From NCBI GenBank assembly GCA_028583685.1, contig JAMXIF010000015.1:66247843-66311842 (forward strand): a stretch of 64,000 nt of DNA, read 5' to 3'. This document shows positions 35,505-46,710 of the stretch, in pieces. The notes beneath the pieces are model-generated. The model searched no databases. It saw only the letters and a list, made by a program, of their open reading frames with translations, and had not been told where the DNA came from. This DNA comes from Petaurus breviceps papuanus (taxonomy: Eukaryota > Chordata > Mammalia > Diprotodontia > Petauridae). The position numbers were made by a program, and so were the translations under genes. Each line of letters opens with the position of its first letter. Position 1 is the stretch's first letter.

Positions 35505-37275
35505 TAGTGAAAGTCAGATTTTCTATTCAGCTCTGGATTTTTCATCAAGAATGCTTGAAAATTCTCTATTTCATTGAATGACCATATTTTCCCCTGAAGC
35601 ATTATACTCAGTTTTTCTGGGTAGGTGATTTTTTTTTTAATCCTAGCTCCTTTGCCATCTGGAATATCATATTCCAAGCCCTTCGATCCCTCAGTGTAGA
35701 AGTTGCCAGATCCTGTGTTATGCTGATGTGTTTCCACAATTCTTGAATTGTTTTTTTCCTGACTGCTTGCAGTATTGTCTCCTTGACCTGGGAACTCTGG
35801 AATTTTGCTGTAATATTCCTAGGAGTTTTCTTTTGGGGATCTTTTTCAAGAGGCAATATGTGAATTCTTTCAATTTCTATTTTGACCTGTGGTTCTAGAA
35901 TATCAGGGCAATTTTCCTTGAGAATTTCTTGAAAGATAGTGTCTAGGCCCTTTTTTGATCCTTCCTTTCAGGTAGTCCAATAATTTTAAAATTATCTCTC
36001 CTGGATCTATTTTCTAGGTCAGTGGATTTTCCAATGAAATATTTCACATTGCCTTCTATTTTTCAATTGTTTGGATCTGTTCCTTGATTTCCTATAAAGT
36101 CATAGCTTCCATTTGCTCCAATCTAATATTGAAGGAGTTATTCTCTTCAGTGAGTTTTTGAAATTCCTTTTCCATCTGGAAAATTTGGATTTTTAAGGCA
36201 TTCTTCTCCTCATTGGCCTTTTGGGCCTCTTTTGCCATTTGAGTTAGTCTACTTTTTCAAGTGTTATTTTCTTGAGTATGTTTTGGGTCTCCTTTAGCTG
36301 GCTGTTGACTTGCTTTTCATGGTTGTCTCATTTCTCTTCCCAGTTTTTCCTCTACTTCTCTTACTTAATTTTCAAAATCCTTCTTGAGCTCCTCCATGGC
36401 CTGTGACCAATTCATATTTTTCTTGGAAGCTTTTGATTCAGGAGTTTTGACTTCATTGTCCACCTTCAGTTCCATGCTTTGATCCTTTTTTTCCCCAAAA
36501 AGGTTTGTATGATCTAATTTGCTTCCTCTGCTTGCTCATCTTGCCAATTACTTGGCTTTTGAGTTCTTTTCCATGGTAGAACTCTGCTTCCAGAATGGAG
36601 AGAACTTTGTCCCAAATTTCTGGGATTTTCACAGCTGCTAGAGATTTTGGGAGGGTGCCCTCTCTGTGGCCCCCACCAGCTCTGTCACACTGGCCACACA
36701 CCCTTGGACCCGTGCCCAAGGCCATGATCCAGATCCAAGCAGGTCATAGCAAGAGTGATTACCTTATGATTTGTCACTTGGTCCCCGTACAATCTGCAGG
36801 CCAGGAGCTCTGGAAGTAGCCATGTGGCAGTATCTGCAGTTGCTGCACTCCTCTCCTTCTTGCTCCAGAGGCAAGGATGAGACGGAGCTCTTCCTTCAAC
36901 TTTTCAAAAGGTCACTGACCTTTTACTTACTCTTTGTAGTTTATGGGTTGAGAACTCTGAAAACCTCCACAGCTGCTGGTGATTCACTCTCCTGAAGTCT
37001 GCTCAGACCCGTTTGTGCCACTGGTCAGGAACACACTGGGGCCAGAACCCTCACAGAGGACTGTACTTGGCTCCCAGCATGCTGCAATTGACCCTTACTG
37101 TTGGCTTGCCAGGCTTCCTTCAGCAGGAGATTTGGTTTTTTTTCTGTCTCTTTATGGGTTCTGTAGCTTTAAAGTGTGCTTAGAGTCATTTTTTTACAGG
37201 TATTGGAAGTGGTTGGAGCCAGAGCACATGCCAAGTTTGTGCTTTTACTCTGCCATCTTGGCTCCACCCCATATC
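35505..37275 (-). mobile_element. HAL1 copy F inside L1 copy C, 3' UTR missing
   Basis: It starts with a complete 5' end (ggggtggagccaagatggca on the minus strand near 37270), has the HAL1 5' UTR (36540-37250, with gatccagatccaagcagg), and an ORF1 whose N-part is at 36725-36453 and C-part at 35856-35504 (FQSSQVKETILQAVRKK; IWSFNEIENFQAFLMKNPEL). It stops at the end of ORF1 with no 3' UTR, AATAAA or poly(A), and joins L1 ORF2 directly at 35504. Confidence 0.8.
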
Positions 37276-40250
37276 CCCCTCTTTCAAATGTGCTTCTTGT
37301 AAATAGCATATTGTAGAATTATGATTTTTAATCCATTCTGCTTTCTGCCTCTGTTTTATGGGAGAGTTCATACCATTCACATTCACAGTTGTGATTACTA
37401 TCTGTGTCTTTCTCTCCATCCTATTCCCCCACACCCGTTTATGCTTTTATTTCTCTCTTCTCCCTTCCCCTCTTTGAAAGAGTTTTGCTTTTGACCCCTG
37501 CCTCTGTCAATATTCCCTCCCTGTCAGCTCCCCTCCCTTTTCCTACCCTATTCCCTTACTACTTCTCCCCCTCTTCTCACCATCACCCCTCTTTTCATTC
37601 CACCTTTCCCTCCTACTGCCTGTAGGGCACGTCAGATTTCTTTACTGAACACAGTATGTTATTCCCTCCTTGAACCAAATATGATGAGAGGGATTCTCAA
37701 ACAATGCTCTTCTCCCTCCCTTCTTTCCTTCTACCATAATAATTTTTTGTGTCTCTTCATGTTAGATTCCTGTACTTAACTGAGAATCTTATTTCCTCCT
37801 TGAACCAAAGCCAATGAGAGTAAAGCTCATACAATGCTTATCTCCCTCCTTTCTTTCCCCCTACTGATTTATATTTTTGTGCCTTTTCATATGACCTAAT
37901 TTACCCTTTCCTGCCTCCTCCTTTCATCTTCTCCTATTACAATCTCTTTGCACTCCTTAATTAGGCTTTTTATCATCACATCAGTTAATTTATACCCTCA
38001 TGCTCTGTTTATGTTTATCCCCTTTAAATATTCTAATAGTTATACAATTCTCAAGATTATCAGGTATCATCCTCCCATATAGGGATGTAAACAGTTTGCT
38101 CTTTTTGAATAATATGGCATGTGTGTATGCATGTGTGTGTGTTTTTCCCAATTTACCTTTTAACATTTCTATTGAGTCTTATATTTGAAGATCAAATTTT
38201 CTGTTGAACTCTGGCCTTTTCATCAGGAAGATCTGGAATTCCCTTATTTCATTGAATGTCCATGTTTTTGCCTGAAAGATTATGCTCAGTTTTGCTGGAT
38301 GGTTGATCCTTGGTTGTTGTCCAAGCTCTTTTGTCTAACGATATATCATATTCCAGTCCCTCTGATTTTTTATTGTAAAAGCTGTCAAGTCCTCTGTGGT
38401 CCTGACTGTAGTTCCGCGATATTTTAATTGTTTCTTTCTGGCTGCTTGTAGTATTTTCTCCTTGATGTGATAATTCTGGAATTTGGCTGTAATATTTCTT
38501 GAATTTTTCAATTTGGGATCTTTTTCAGTAGGTGAATGGTGGATTGTTTTGATGACTATTTTATCCTTTGCTTCTAGGACCTCAGGGCAGTTTTCCTTGA
38601 TGATTTCTTGGAAGATTCTCTCCAGGCTCTTTTTTTCATCATATCTTTTTGGTGGACCAATAATTCTTAGATTCTCTCTCCTGAATCTTTTTTCCAGGTC
38701 AGTTGTTCTTCCAATGAGATAATTTTACCTTTTCTTCTATTTTTTTCATTCTTTAGATTTTGTTTGACTGACTCTTCATGCCTTATAGAGTCATTAGCTT
38801 CAACTTGTCTAATTCTAATTTTTAACTAATTATTTTCCTCAGTTAGTTTCTGTACCTCCTTTTTCATTTGGCTAATTGTACTTTTAAACAGTTGTTCTCT
38901 TCAGTTAAACTTTTTTTCCATTTTGCCAATTGTGGTTTTTTTTAATAATTGGTCAATTTTTCTTCTACCTCTCCAATTTGTCTTTTAAAATTCTTGAGCT
39001 TTCCCAAGGATGCTTTTTGGGCTTGAGACCAGTTCATATTTCCTTTAGAACTTTCAGGTGTGGGTATAGTGTCCCTTTCTGAATGTAAATTTTGATCTTC
39101 TCATTCACCATAATAGGATTCTACAATTTACAATAATAGGATTATACAGTTTGGGGTTTTTTGCCCATTGTGATTGCCCATTTCTTGACTTTTAAAGTGG
39201 ATTTTTGCTTCTGGGACACAGAGGGCTGTGACCCATGCTTCTTCTGCTGGGACTTAGGGGCCTGGTTACTGACTTTGTGTGCTGTGGCCTCTGGTTCTGT
39301 TAGTTAGAGGCTATACAATGCTGCAACTCATCTGGTGCTGAGCTGGAGCTGGCTGGTGAGTGCTGAGACCAAAGCCAAGGCCAGGACTTTCCCTTGGGCT
39401 ACACAGAAGCTCACAGTGTGAGGTGTGAAAAATGGGTGGTCAGAACACTTCAGGTCTCCATGTCCCCGCCCCCTGGTGGCTGGTGCTGCTCTGGTGTCTG
39501 CTAATTCTCCTGGCTTTCCAAAAGCACACCTTGGAGTTCTGGTGTTAGCCCTTGCTGGCTCCATCCCCTGGGGGTTCAGCATCTCCTGCTGGTCTGCTGA
39601 AATGAGGCTTGTTGGGACACCTCCCATCCTGCACTGGTCCCCTTTAGCCTCAACACAGTCACAGCCACACCCTTCCTGTGGTTGTTCCAAGCTTCCCACT
39701 GCTTCCACCATTTCAGGATTTTATCTTAGGGCAATGTTCTCTGGGCTTTTCAAGGTCAACAAGGTGGAGGTGGGGGGGGGGGAATCATAGCACTTTCAGT
39801 TTACTCCACCATCTTGGCTCCCAGAAGTTCAAGTAGGTGACTTTTAAACATCTAAACTGTGGGCTGATAGCTCCAGGAGTAGCTGCTGTGGCTGCAGCAG
39901 GCCCTGTACTTGTCGCTTATCTAGCTTCAGCAGACCCTGTCCTGTGGTGAGTTTTGGGAATTGCGACTGCTGTGGGTGAATCAGTTCACTCTGGCTCGCT
40001 CCAGCTTAGATATGGTCAGGTCTGTGCTGGGGCAGCTATGTTCACTGTGGGCTGCAGTCTGTTCTCCCCCCACCCAGCTTAAAAATACTACCCATGGATT
40101 TTCCCTGTTATCCTAGGCTGGACATCAGTAACTCTGTCTCCTAATGGATTCTGCCACTCTAAAATTTGTTCAGATGCACTTTTTAGAGATGCTGAAGGAA
40201 TTTATGGGTGAGCTCAGGTGAATCCGTGCTTTCACTCCACCATCTTAGCT
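37276..40250 (-). pseudogene. L1 copy C 5' UTR, ORF1 and ORF2 start, broken
   Basis: The spacer and ORF1 C-terminal domain (38190-38720 in decayed frames, with the antisense of QARRKQFKY-like sequence around 38420) are followed by the coiled coil to 39120 and a 5' UTR to 40250. A small tandem duplication, ataggattctacaatttaca / ataataggattatacagttt, is at 39110-39150. The ORF1 carries many stops. Confidence 0.7.
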
Positions 40251-40670
40251 CCTCACCTCAGTATCTTCAGTATTTCTTATGCCTCCTTTACCAAACTGTT
40301 GAGTCTTTTTTCATAATTTTCTTTTGTCACTCTTATTTATCTTCCCAATTTTTCCTCTTTTACTTGATTTAAAAAAATTGTTTTGTGAGCTCTTCCATGA
40401 CATGAGACCAATACATAGTTTTCTTTGAGGCTTTAGACACAGGACTTTTGACTTTGTTGCCTTCTTCTGAGGATATGTTTTGATCTTCCTTGTCACCATC
40501 GTAACATTCTGTGATCTGAATTTTTTCTGTTGTTTGCTCATTTTCTGCAACCTATTTCTTGACTTTTTACTCTATGCTAAAATGGGGCTCTACTTCCTAA
40601 GTGCTGTCCCAAGTTTCATCTTTTTGTACAGTTGTTTTCAGAAGTAATTCTGAGGACCTCTTAATTTTTA

Positions 40671-41666
40671 AGTGATCTTGTTTATTTTTAGTTTTCAATG
40701 TTCACTTCTATAAGTTTTAAATTTTCTCCCCCTCTCTCCTCCTTCCCTCCCAAAGAAGCCATACAATCTGATGTAGGTTTTACACATATATTCCTGTTAA
40801 ATACATTTTCACAGTCTGGTTGTATAGAAGAATTATAACAAATGGGAGAAACCATGAGAAAGAAAAAACGAAACAAAAAAGAAAATAGTCAGCTATGCTC
40901 TTCATTCAAACTCCATAGTTCTTTCCCTTGGTTTGGATGGCATTTTCCAGCGTGCATCGTTTGGAATTATTTTAGGTCCTTGAATTGCTGAGAAAGGCGA
41001 AGTCTATCAAAATCAGTCATCGCACACTGTGACTTTTATTGTGTACAGAGTTCTCCTGGTTCTGTTCACTCAGCATCATTTCTTTCCAGGTTTCTCTGAA
41101 GTGGGCCTGTTTATCATTTCTTATGTCACAATAGTATTCCATTAATTTCATATACCACAACTTTTTCAGGCATTCCCCAACTGATGGACATCCCCTCAAA
41201 TTTCCTATTTTTGTCCACTACAAAGGAACTTATATAAATATTTTTGTACATGTGAGTCCTTTTCCCATTTTTATGATCTCTTTGAGATACAGCTGGATCA
41301 AAGCGTGTGCACATTTTTATAGCCCTTTGGGCATAGTTCCAAATTGCTCTCCAGAATGGTTGGATCAACTCATGACTCCACCAGCATTGAATTAGTGTTC
41401 TAACTTTCCCACATCTTCTCCAATGTTTATCATTTTCCTGTTTTGTCATGCTAGCCAATCTGATAGGTGTGATGTGGTACTTCAGAGTTGTTTTGATTTG
41501 CATCTCTGTAATCAATAGTGATTTAGAGCATTTTCTTCATATGACTAGAGATAGCTTTAATTTCTCCTTCTGAAAACTGCCTGTTTACATCATTTGACCA
41601 TTTATCAATTGGGGAATGACTTGTATTCTTGAAAATTTGACTCAGTTCCCTATATATTTTATAAAT
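40671..41666 (-). mobile_element. L1 3' fragment (5'-truncated insertion)
   Basis: 3' UTR and the ORF2 C-terminus: at 41515-41126 EMQIKTTLKYHITPIRLASM and RCGKVRTLIQCWWSHELIQP; at 41199-41017 GCPSVGECLKKLWYMKLMEY. Flanks gaggacctcttaattttta (40652-40670) and gaggacctattagttttt (41667-41684) form a target duplication inside HAL1 copy E. Length about 1.0 kb, 5'-truncated in the usual L1 manner. Confidence 0.85.
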
Positions 41667-42244
41667 GAGGACCTATTAGTTTTTGATTCTTCCAAGGTGG
41701 TATAATCTAGAGAAAGATGTGTTTACTACTCTGCCGTACTGTTTTGTGAGCAGCCACAAGCACTCTTTTCAACCCTGGAACTGTGACTAACATCCCTTCT
41801 CCACTGTGGGAGCAGGCTTAGCTGTGCTAGTGATCCTCCTTGCACTGGGATTAAAACCCAGGATTGTGACCCAGATCCAAATATAGGCAATGCGTCCTGC
41901 CTCTGGTGCCAACCAAACAGCATCTCTAAATTTCCTTCTGAACTGTTATACAATCCTCTTACCATCTGTGGGTTGAGAAATCTGGAAACCACCACTTAAC
42001 CAGTTACCCCCAAGGTCTACTCTTGGTTTGCTGGTGCCCAGTGCCTGTGCTGGACTGTGCTCCTCTCTAACCCTGGTGCAACAGACCTTTCCTGCCAACC
42101 TTCTAAGTTTCCCCGCTGTGGAAATTTGTTTCACTCCCTCTTTATTTTCATTCTACCATTCTAGAATTTATTTAGAGGGGTTGGGGGGAGAGCTTGGGCA
42201 AGTCCCTGCCTTTACTCCATCTTGGCTCCACTTCCCTCATTTTA

Positions 42245-42950
42245 TTTTGTTTTTAGCAGCTACAAGGGTAATCAAGTTCTAGTCCTGAGGTATGGGGAAT
42301 AATACTCAAACCTTGGTACTTCTTACTGTTATTTTCTGAGTTCTGTCTTGGGGCTTTCATCTCCACTCCTAAGCCATGACTAGGGCTTCAGCCACACTGA
42401 TCTTGCTCCCTGCAGTCCCTCCAGTGGCTGCAAACTACAGCTGTCTTCTTTTGCCCAGGAACTGAAACCAGGGATTCTGCTCTCCTAGAAGTGCCCACAG
42501 CCATCAGGGTTCCCCATCCCTTGCCCCTCTGCTATTGCCCTCACTAGGTTTGTGCTAGCTCCTTCTCCCCTGCAGCCACGTTCTAAGAGCATCTGGTCAA
42601 CACAACTGTGTTGGAAGGTCCTTTTGTCTTCTCCTACTCAGCTGTCAGACCCACACTGTCTGTGAGATGAAAATTTCTAAGGCTGAGGCTGACTCTCAAC
42701 CCAGATGTCTCTAGGACTTATTGTTTGTTGACTTCTGCAGAGACAGCATGGAGATGTTTGCACTTTCCTCAGTCTAAATCTTGGGCCCCGGAGGTCGGTT
42801 TTTTTCCTGGGGTCTTCTCAAATTGTCTGAGGAAGACAACTGCTTTGCCCCATGCTTATATCTGTTGCTCTGAGGCAGTGTTCTGTGTTTTTGCAGGGAA
42901 GTTTGGAGAAACAAAAGTTTTTTGGCCTACTCTGCCATCTTCCCAGAATC
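42245..42950 (-). mobile_element. LINE 5' UTR fragment
   Basis: It ends at tactctgccatcttcccaga, the antisense of a gggaagatggcagagta LINE start. The sequence is GC-moderate and differs from both L1 and HAL1 5' UTRs in the window. It touches the 5' end of HAL1 copy E. Confidence 0.55.
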
Positions 42951-43924
42951 CTCTCCCACTATGTATATTTTATATTTGCCTTTTTATTCACAGGATGTTT
43001 TCCTTCATTCTAATGAAGGTACAGTCTGTACTCCACCCCCCCCCACCCTGGTCTAAGAAAAGCACACTCAGGAATATTCTGCTATCATTACTATAGTTTA
43101 ACTTTACTTTCTTATACACATTATGTCAAGACAACCTGAATAACATCATTCAATATGTACTTACCTGTATATTATTTTCCAAAACTGTCGCAGTTTTGGA
43201 GGAACTTCCAATCCTTCACATATTATGTGGGAAATCAGAAGCAGAGAAAGAGGGACTAGAACTTGAGGAGAACAGGAGAATGTTGTCCAGCTATTTATGG
43301 GGCTAGGGCTAGTACATATTAGTCACTTTATCTTTAGTAGAGATGCTAACCCTCAGTGCAACAAATTTCCACATCTAGTACTATCATTTTACTCAAGTCC
43401 TTTTTGAATAAATATAGTTACTCTCTGTAACCTTTCACATTAACCAAAATGTCTGTATTTTAGGTAGAGGCATTTCTTCAAGGACAGCTGTTAATATAGA
43501 GTACTGTCCCATTGAAACTTGCCTGGCTGCCACCAAGAATCATGAGATTAGCCTTTCTTGGGTGTTCCAGACAGCAGCATACATTTATTATTTCCACAGT
43601 CTGTGACTAGAGTTTAGTTTTATTTCTTTTGAGTGTGGCTTCTTAATCTTTTAGCCTGGCTTGTGGGAAATGTACAAGGATTTCTGACTGGAGCCCAGGG
43701 TTATTATCTGCAGACCTTTTTCTTGGTCTTACTAAAACATAGTTCAGTAATTCTAATATCTCACAAATATATTCACTAGAATGGGTGAACTTTGACTTTC
43801 AAAAGACTGAAATACCCCTAGAAATCCAACAAGAAAAGCCTCTTTGACTTAAAGGTGACATTAGAGATAATGAGAATTTAGCTAAATGTTCAAATGAGGC
43901 AGTTAGAGATTGAAGGGGGAAATG
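42951..43924. other. Intron, no gene recognised
   Basis: It has a C10-rich run (caccccccccccaccc) near 43034. No clear repeat family. Confidence 0.4.
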
Positions 43925-44290
43925 ATGTGAGACTAAACTAAGTCTAAATCAATTTAGTTCACCAAATATATTTCTATGTATGATAGGTAGTGTGCTAGGT
44001 AGAGGGGATACATACACAGAGGTGTAGCTGTCACTGCTCCAACAGAGCCTACATTCTACAATGGAAAAGCAACATGTACAAAAAAAATACAAAATAATTT
44101 CAGGGCTAAGGAAACACTAAGGACTGTGAAGATTAGGAATATTCTTGTTTAAGGGATGCCATTTGTTCTGAACCTTAAAGGGAGCAAGTGTTTTCCAGAG
44201 GCCAAAGTGAGGAGGGAGGGTATTCCTCACATGGGAGATAATTTGTACCAAGGTACCAGAGTGGATTTCCTTCTGCCTAGTGAATTTGGC
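43925..44290 (+). repeat. Old unclassified interspersed repeat (copy 2)
   Basis: gtgtgctaggtagaggggat, acagagcctacattctacaa, ggaaaagcaacatgtacaaa and gggagggtattcctcacatg parallel copy 1 (27882) at lower similarity. Confidence 0.5.
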
Positions 44291-44352
44291 AATGATTGAA
44301 TTATGCTCAAATGTTCACTCTTGATTACGAACCATATTTTTTTCTTATGTAT

Positions 44353-44475
44353 AATTACTTTATATGTAGCCAAATATGCTTGATGTAATTTGAGTCAGTT
44401 ACTGTGAATGGCAGTATAACTTGTATTCCTATCCAATCTCAAATGGTAGCTATTTGAGTAGTTCTGCAGACAAGT
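44353..44475 (+). repeat. 123-bp direct duplication, left copy
   Basis: It begins aattactttatatgtagcca and ends gtagttctgcagacaagt. Same length as 45578-45700, from which it differs at six sites (about 95% identical). Confidence 0.95.
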
Positions 44476-45577
44476 CAGCCTCCAGCAATATTTGGTGAGA
44501 GTCTCAGTTGATTAACTCCCTCATGCTGTGGCTTATATAAAGTCATATATTGTTATTTTATTTAATGAAAGAGCACCCCAAGGACTAGCCTGGTAGGAAT
44601 TTCTTTACAATCACCTCTTTTGAACCCTAATACAATGCCCTTGTGGGTCCCTCATGATTTCTGGCAAACTTGTATTAGTCCAATCCAGGGTTGATTTGAC
44701 TGCGATTACTTCTTGCTTGCTAGTCTATGCCCTGGAAGAGATTCCTTTTAGATAGAATGCAATTTGATCTTTTAATTTAATCTTGCAACACTCTGCTCTT
44801 TATTTCCTCTTTCTCTTTGCCTTCAACACATTGGTATGTGGAAATGGCTAACATTCAAAGAGTAACACTGTATTTATGGCACATGGGTAAAGTTTTTTGC
44901 ATGCATGTGGTAAAACTTTAGGTTAGGCTGACATGGGGGTGGGAGCAACTACTAATTTTGGTGTCAGAATTTTAAAAGTCTTTTCTTCTTCCAGAAGAAA
45001 AATCCACTGGTGCCTGTGGGAATATGAGTTATTTATATGCCTTGAATCCAGTTTGTCAAAGGAGTCTCATCTGATTTAACTCTTGTAAATTTGGTCTGAT
45101 TCCATTAGTAATTTGATAAAAAGCTAAAGCCATTTGGATCCAGATCAAATATTTGCCTGCCACCTCACTTGCCAGCTTGACCTACACTGTTGTGCTATGT
45201 TGCTATGCACTGTTAAACAGATGTTATGATTCATTCCAGAGATCCTGCATTTCATTAGAGGAAAGAAATGGCCCTTTATATTATTCTTTTTGAGCTGAGT
45301 GGGATAAACAACAGACAAGAAATTTAGGGCCTGTGAGTTCTTATCTGAATTCCAATATTTATTGAATGAAAGTCCTTTGCAAATATCAGTGAACCTCTTT
45401 CCCCCAGTTGCTTCTTCTATGAATTAGAGGATTATGATTTCTCCAGAACCACAAATTAGAAATTATATTTAAGAGCTCAATGGGTCACTGAAAACCAACC
45501 ATGACAGTGAATTATGTGGATCCTGTGTAGACTTGACAACCTCTTCCAGTATCTAATCACTATCAGAGGAAGAAATG
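44476..45577. other. Intron between the duplicated segments
   Basis: No gene and no clear repeat family recognised. Confidence 0.4.
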
Positions 45578-45700
45578 AATTACTTTATATGTAGCCAAAT
45601 ATGCTTGATGTAATTTAAGTCAGTTGCTGTGAATGGCAATATAACTTTTATTCATATCCAATCTCAAATGCTAGCTATTTGAGTAGTTCTGCAGACAAGT
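45578..45700 (+). repeat. 123-bp direct duplication, right copy
   Basis: Starts and ends like 44353-44475, 1.2 kb away. It is followed immediately by a SINE 3' part (45701-45790). Confidence 0.95.
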
Positions 45701-45790
45701 GTTTTAATTTCTCTGTGCCTCAGTTACTTTGTCTGTAAAATGCGGGTTGGCTAATTATAAAGCTATGATCCTATAACCTTTTCTCAGTCT
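45701..45790 (+). mobile_element. CORE-SINE 3' part
   Basis: ttctctgtgcctcagttact and ttgtctgtaaaatgcgggtt followed by a ctatgatcctataacc tail. Confidence 0.65.
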
Positions 45791-46599
45791 CTCTCTAGAG
45801 ACTTACATGGCCAATTATCACATATATCTGTGTGTACATAATGAAGACAGAATGGGAAAATGAATGAAAATATTTGGTTGTTATGATCAATCAATGGAAT
45901 TCAACATGCCTCTAAGATATAAATGGATATATGAAAATCATGAATTTTGCTACCATTTGTGTAGCATAATAATGTAAATCATAACCACCAGATCTTTCAG
46001 CTGGTTTAGTTTGCTGTACTTGGCCCTACTACCCCAAGTTTCTCTATATCCTCTGTAAAATATGGCAGCCAGCCAGAAAATGCAAGTTATTTCTGATTCT
46101 TATATGTCATTACCTTTTTTTCCCTAATTCTTTACTGAGGGAGAGTAGCACATTTTCTGGGTGGGGGGGGGGAATTCTAACTACATTTTTCATTTCTGAT
46201 TAGATATAAATTCTTTCCTCCAACTTTTTAATCTCTGTCCATCTTCTTTCTTCTCCTCTTCTAACTTCTCTTCTCCTCTTTTCTTTTTCTCCCTACCAAA
46301 ATTAAAAGTATCAAGTAAGTGGAGACATGATTAATTTGCAGTAAACATTCTGGTTTCTTAAGCCTCTCTTCTCTAGTATTTATAATCTCCATTGTAGTTC
46401 AGCATTATGTTATTTCATAAGATTTTGCAGATGAATATGTGAAAACCACATATAAAGAAGGGTTATGTGCAAGTATTAAGTGCCATAAGGATGGTGGTAA
46501 GAATAATAAACTATGTAAAATGATTTTGTTAATTTTTTTGTTTAATCACCATTTATGGTGAGAGACACATTGAGACGCTCTAAAGAATGAACAACAGCA
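45791..46599. other. Intron, no gene recognised
   Basis: G9 run at 46162-46171 and a TTCTCC-rich stretch at 46245-46300. Nothing else recognised. Confidence 0.4.
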
Positions 46600-46697
46600 A
46601 ACAAATGAAAAAGAATTTATTAAATAGTATGTGCTGAGTGACAACTATGCTAAATTTGGGGATATAATATAAAAGCAAAGACAGTGCCTCTCTTCAA
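46600..46697 (+). repeat. Old unclassified repeat (copy 3), interrupted by a HAL1
   Basis: aaagaatttattaaatagta and gacaactatgctaaatttgg parallel the start of copy 1. The sequence resumes after the HAL1 at 49591 (caatgggagaaataatacat) and fades near 49960. Confidence 0.55.
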
Positions 46698-46710
46698 AGA
46701 TATAACTTTT

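Larger units (their letters stand above)
32515..40264 (-). mobile_element. L1 LINE (copy C), interrupted by a HAL1
   Basis: The 3' end is at 32515 (tttatttgcttttagtttac); ORF2 3' half and RT run to about 35504; the ORF2 start is at 37276-37434 (IVITTVNVNGMNSPIKQRQ, NSTICYLQEAHLK); ORF1 DNA spans about 38190-39120; the 5' UTR ends near 40250 (caccatcttagctcc). Flanks cagtattttttcttatgc (32497-32514) and cagtatttcttatgc (40269-40283) look like its target duplication, placed inside HAL1 copy E. About 790 bases of ORF2 (end of the endonuclease) are missing where the inner HAL1 lies. Confidence 0.78.
32270..42235 (-). mobile_element. Old HAL1-type element (copy E), split by nested L1s
   Basis: Pieces: 3' end at 32270-32345 (cccaattacatgcaaaaaca), ORF1 coiled-coil DNA at 32346-32514, the coil continuing at 40265-40651, and the 5' UTR at 41685-42235 ending ctccatcttggctccac. 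Between them lie L1 copy C (32515-40264) and an L1 3' fragment (40671-41666). The left and right pieces join smoothly as one ORF1/5' UTR when compared with the HAL1 at 4190-8610. Confidence 0.75.

Noticed and set aside
39328-39790. Open frames of 127 and 121 codons on opposite strands
   Set aside because: Both lie inside the GC-moderate L1 copy C 5' UTR; each is the shadow of the other.
42725-43096. 123-codon open frame on the + strand
   Set aside because: It crosses the end of a LINE 5' UTR into intron and a C-run; no recognisable domain.
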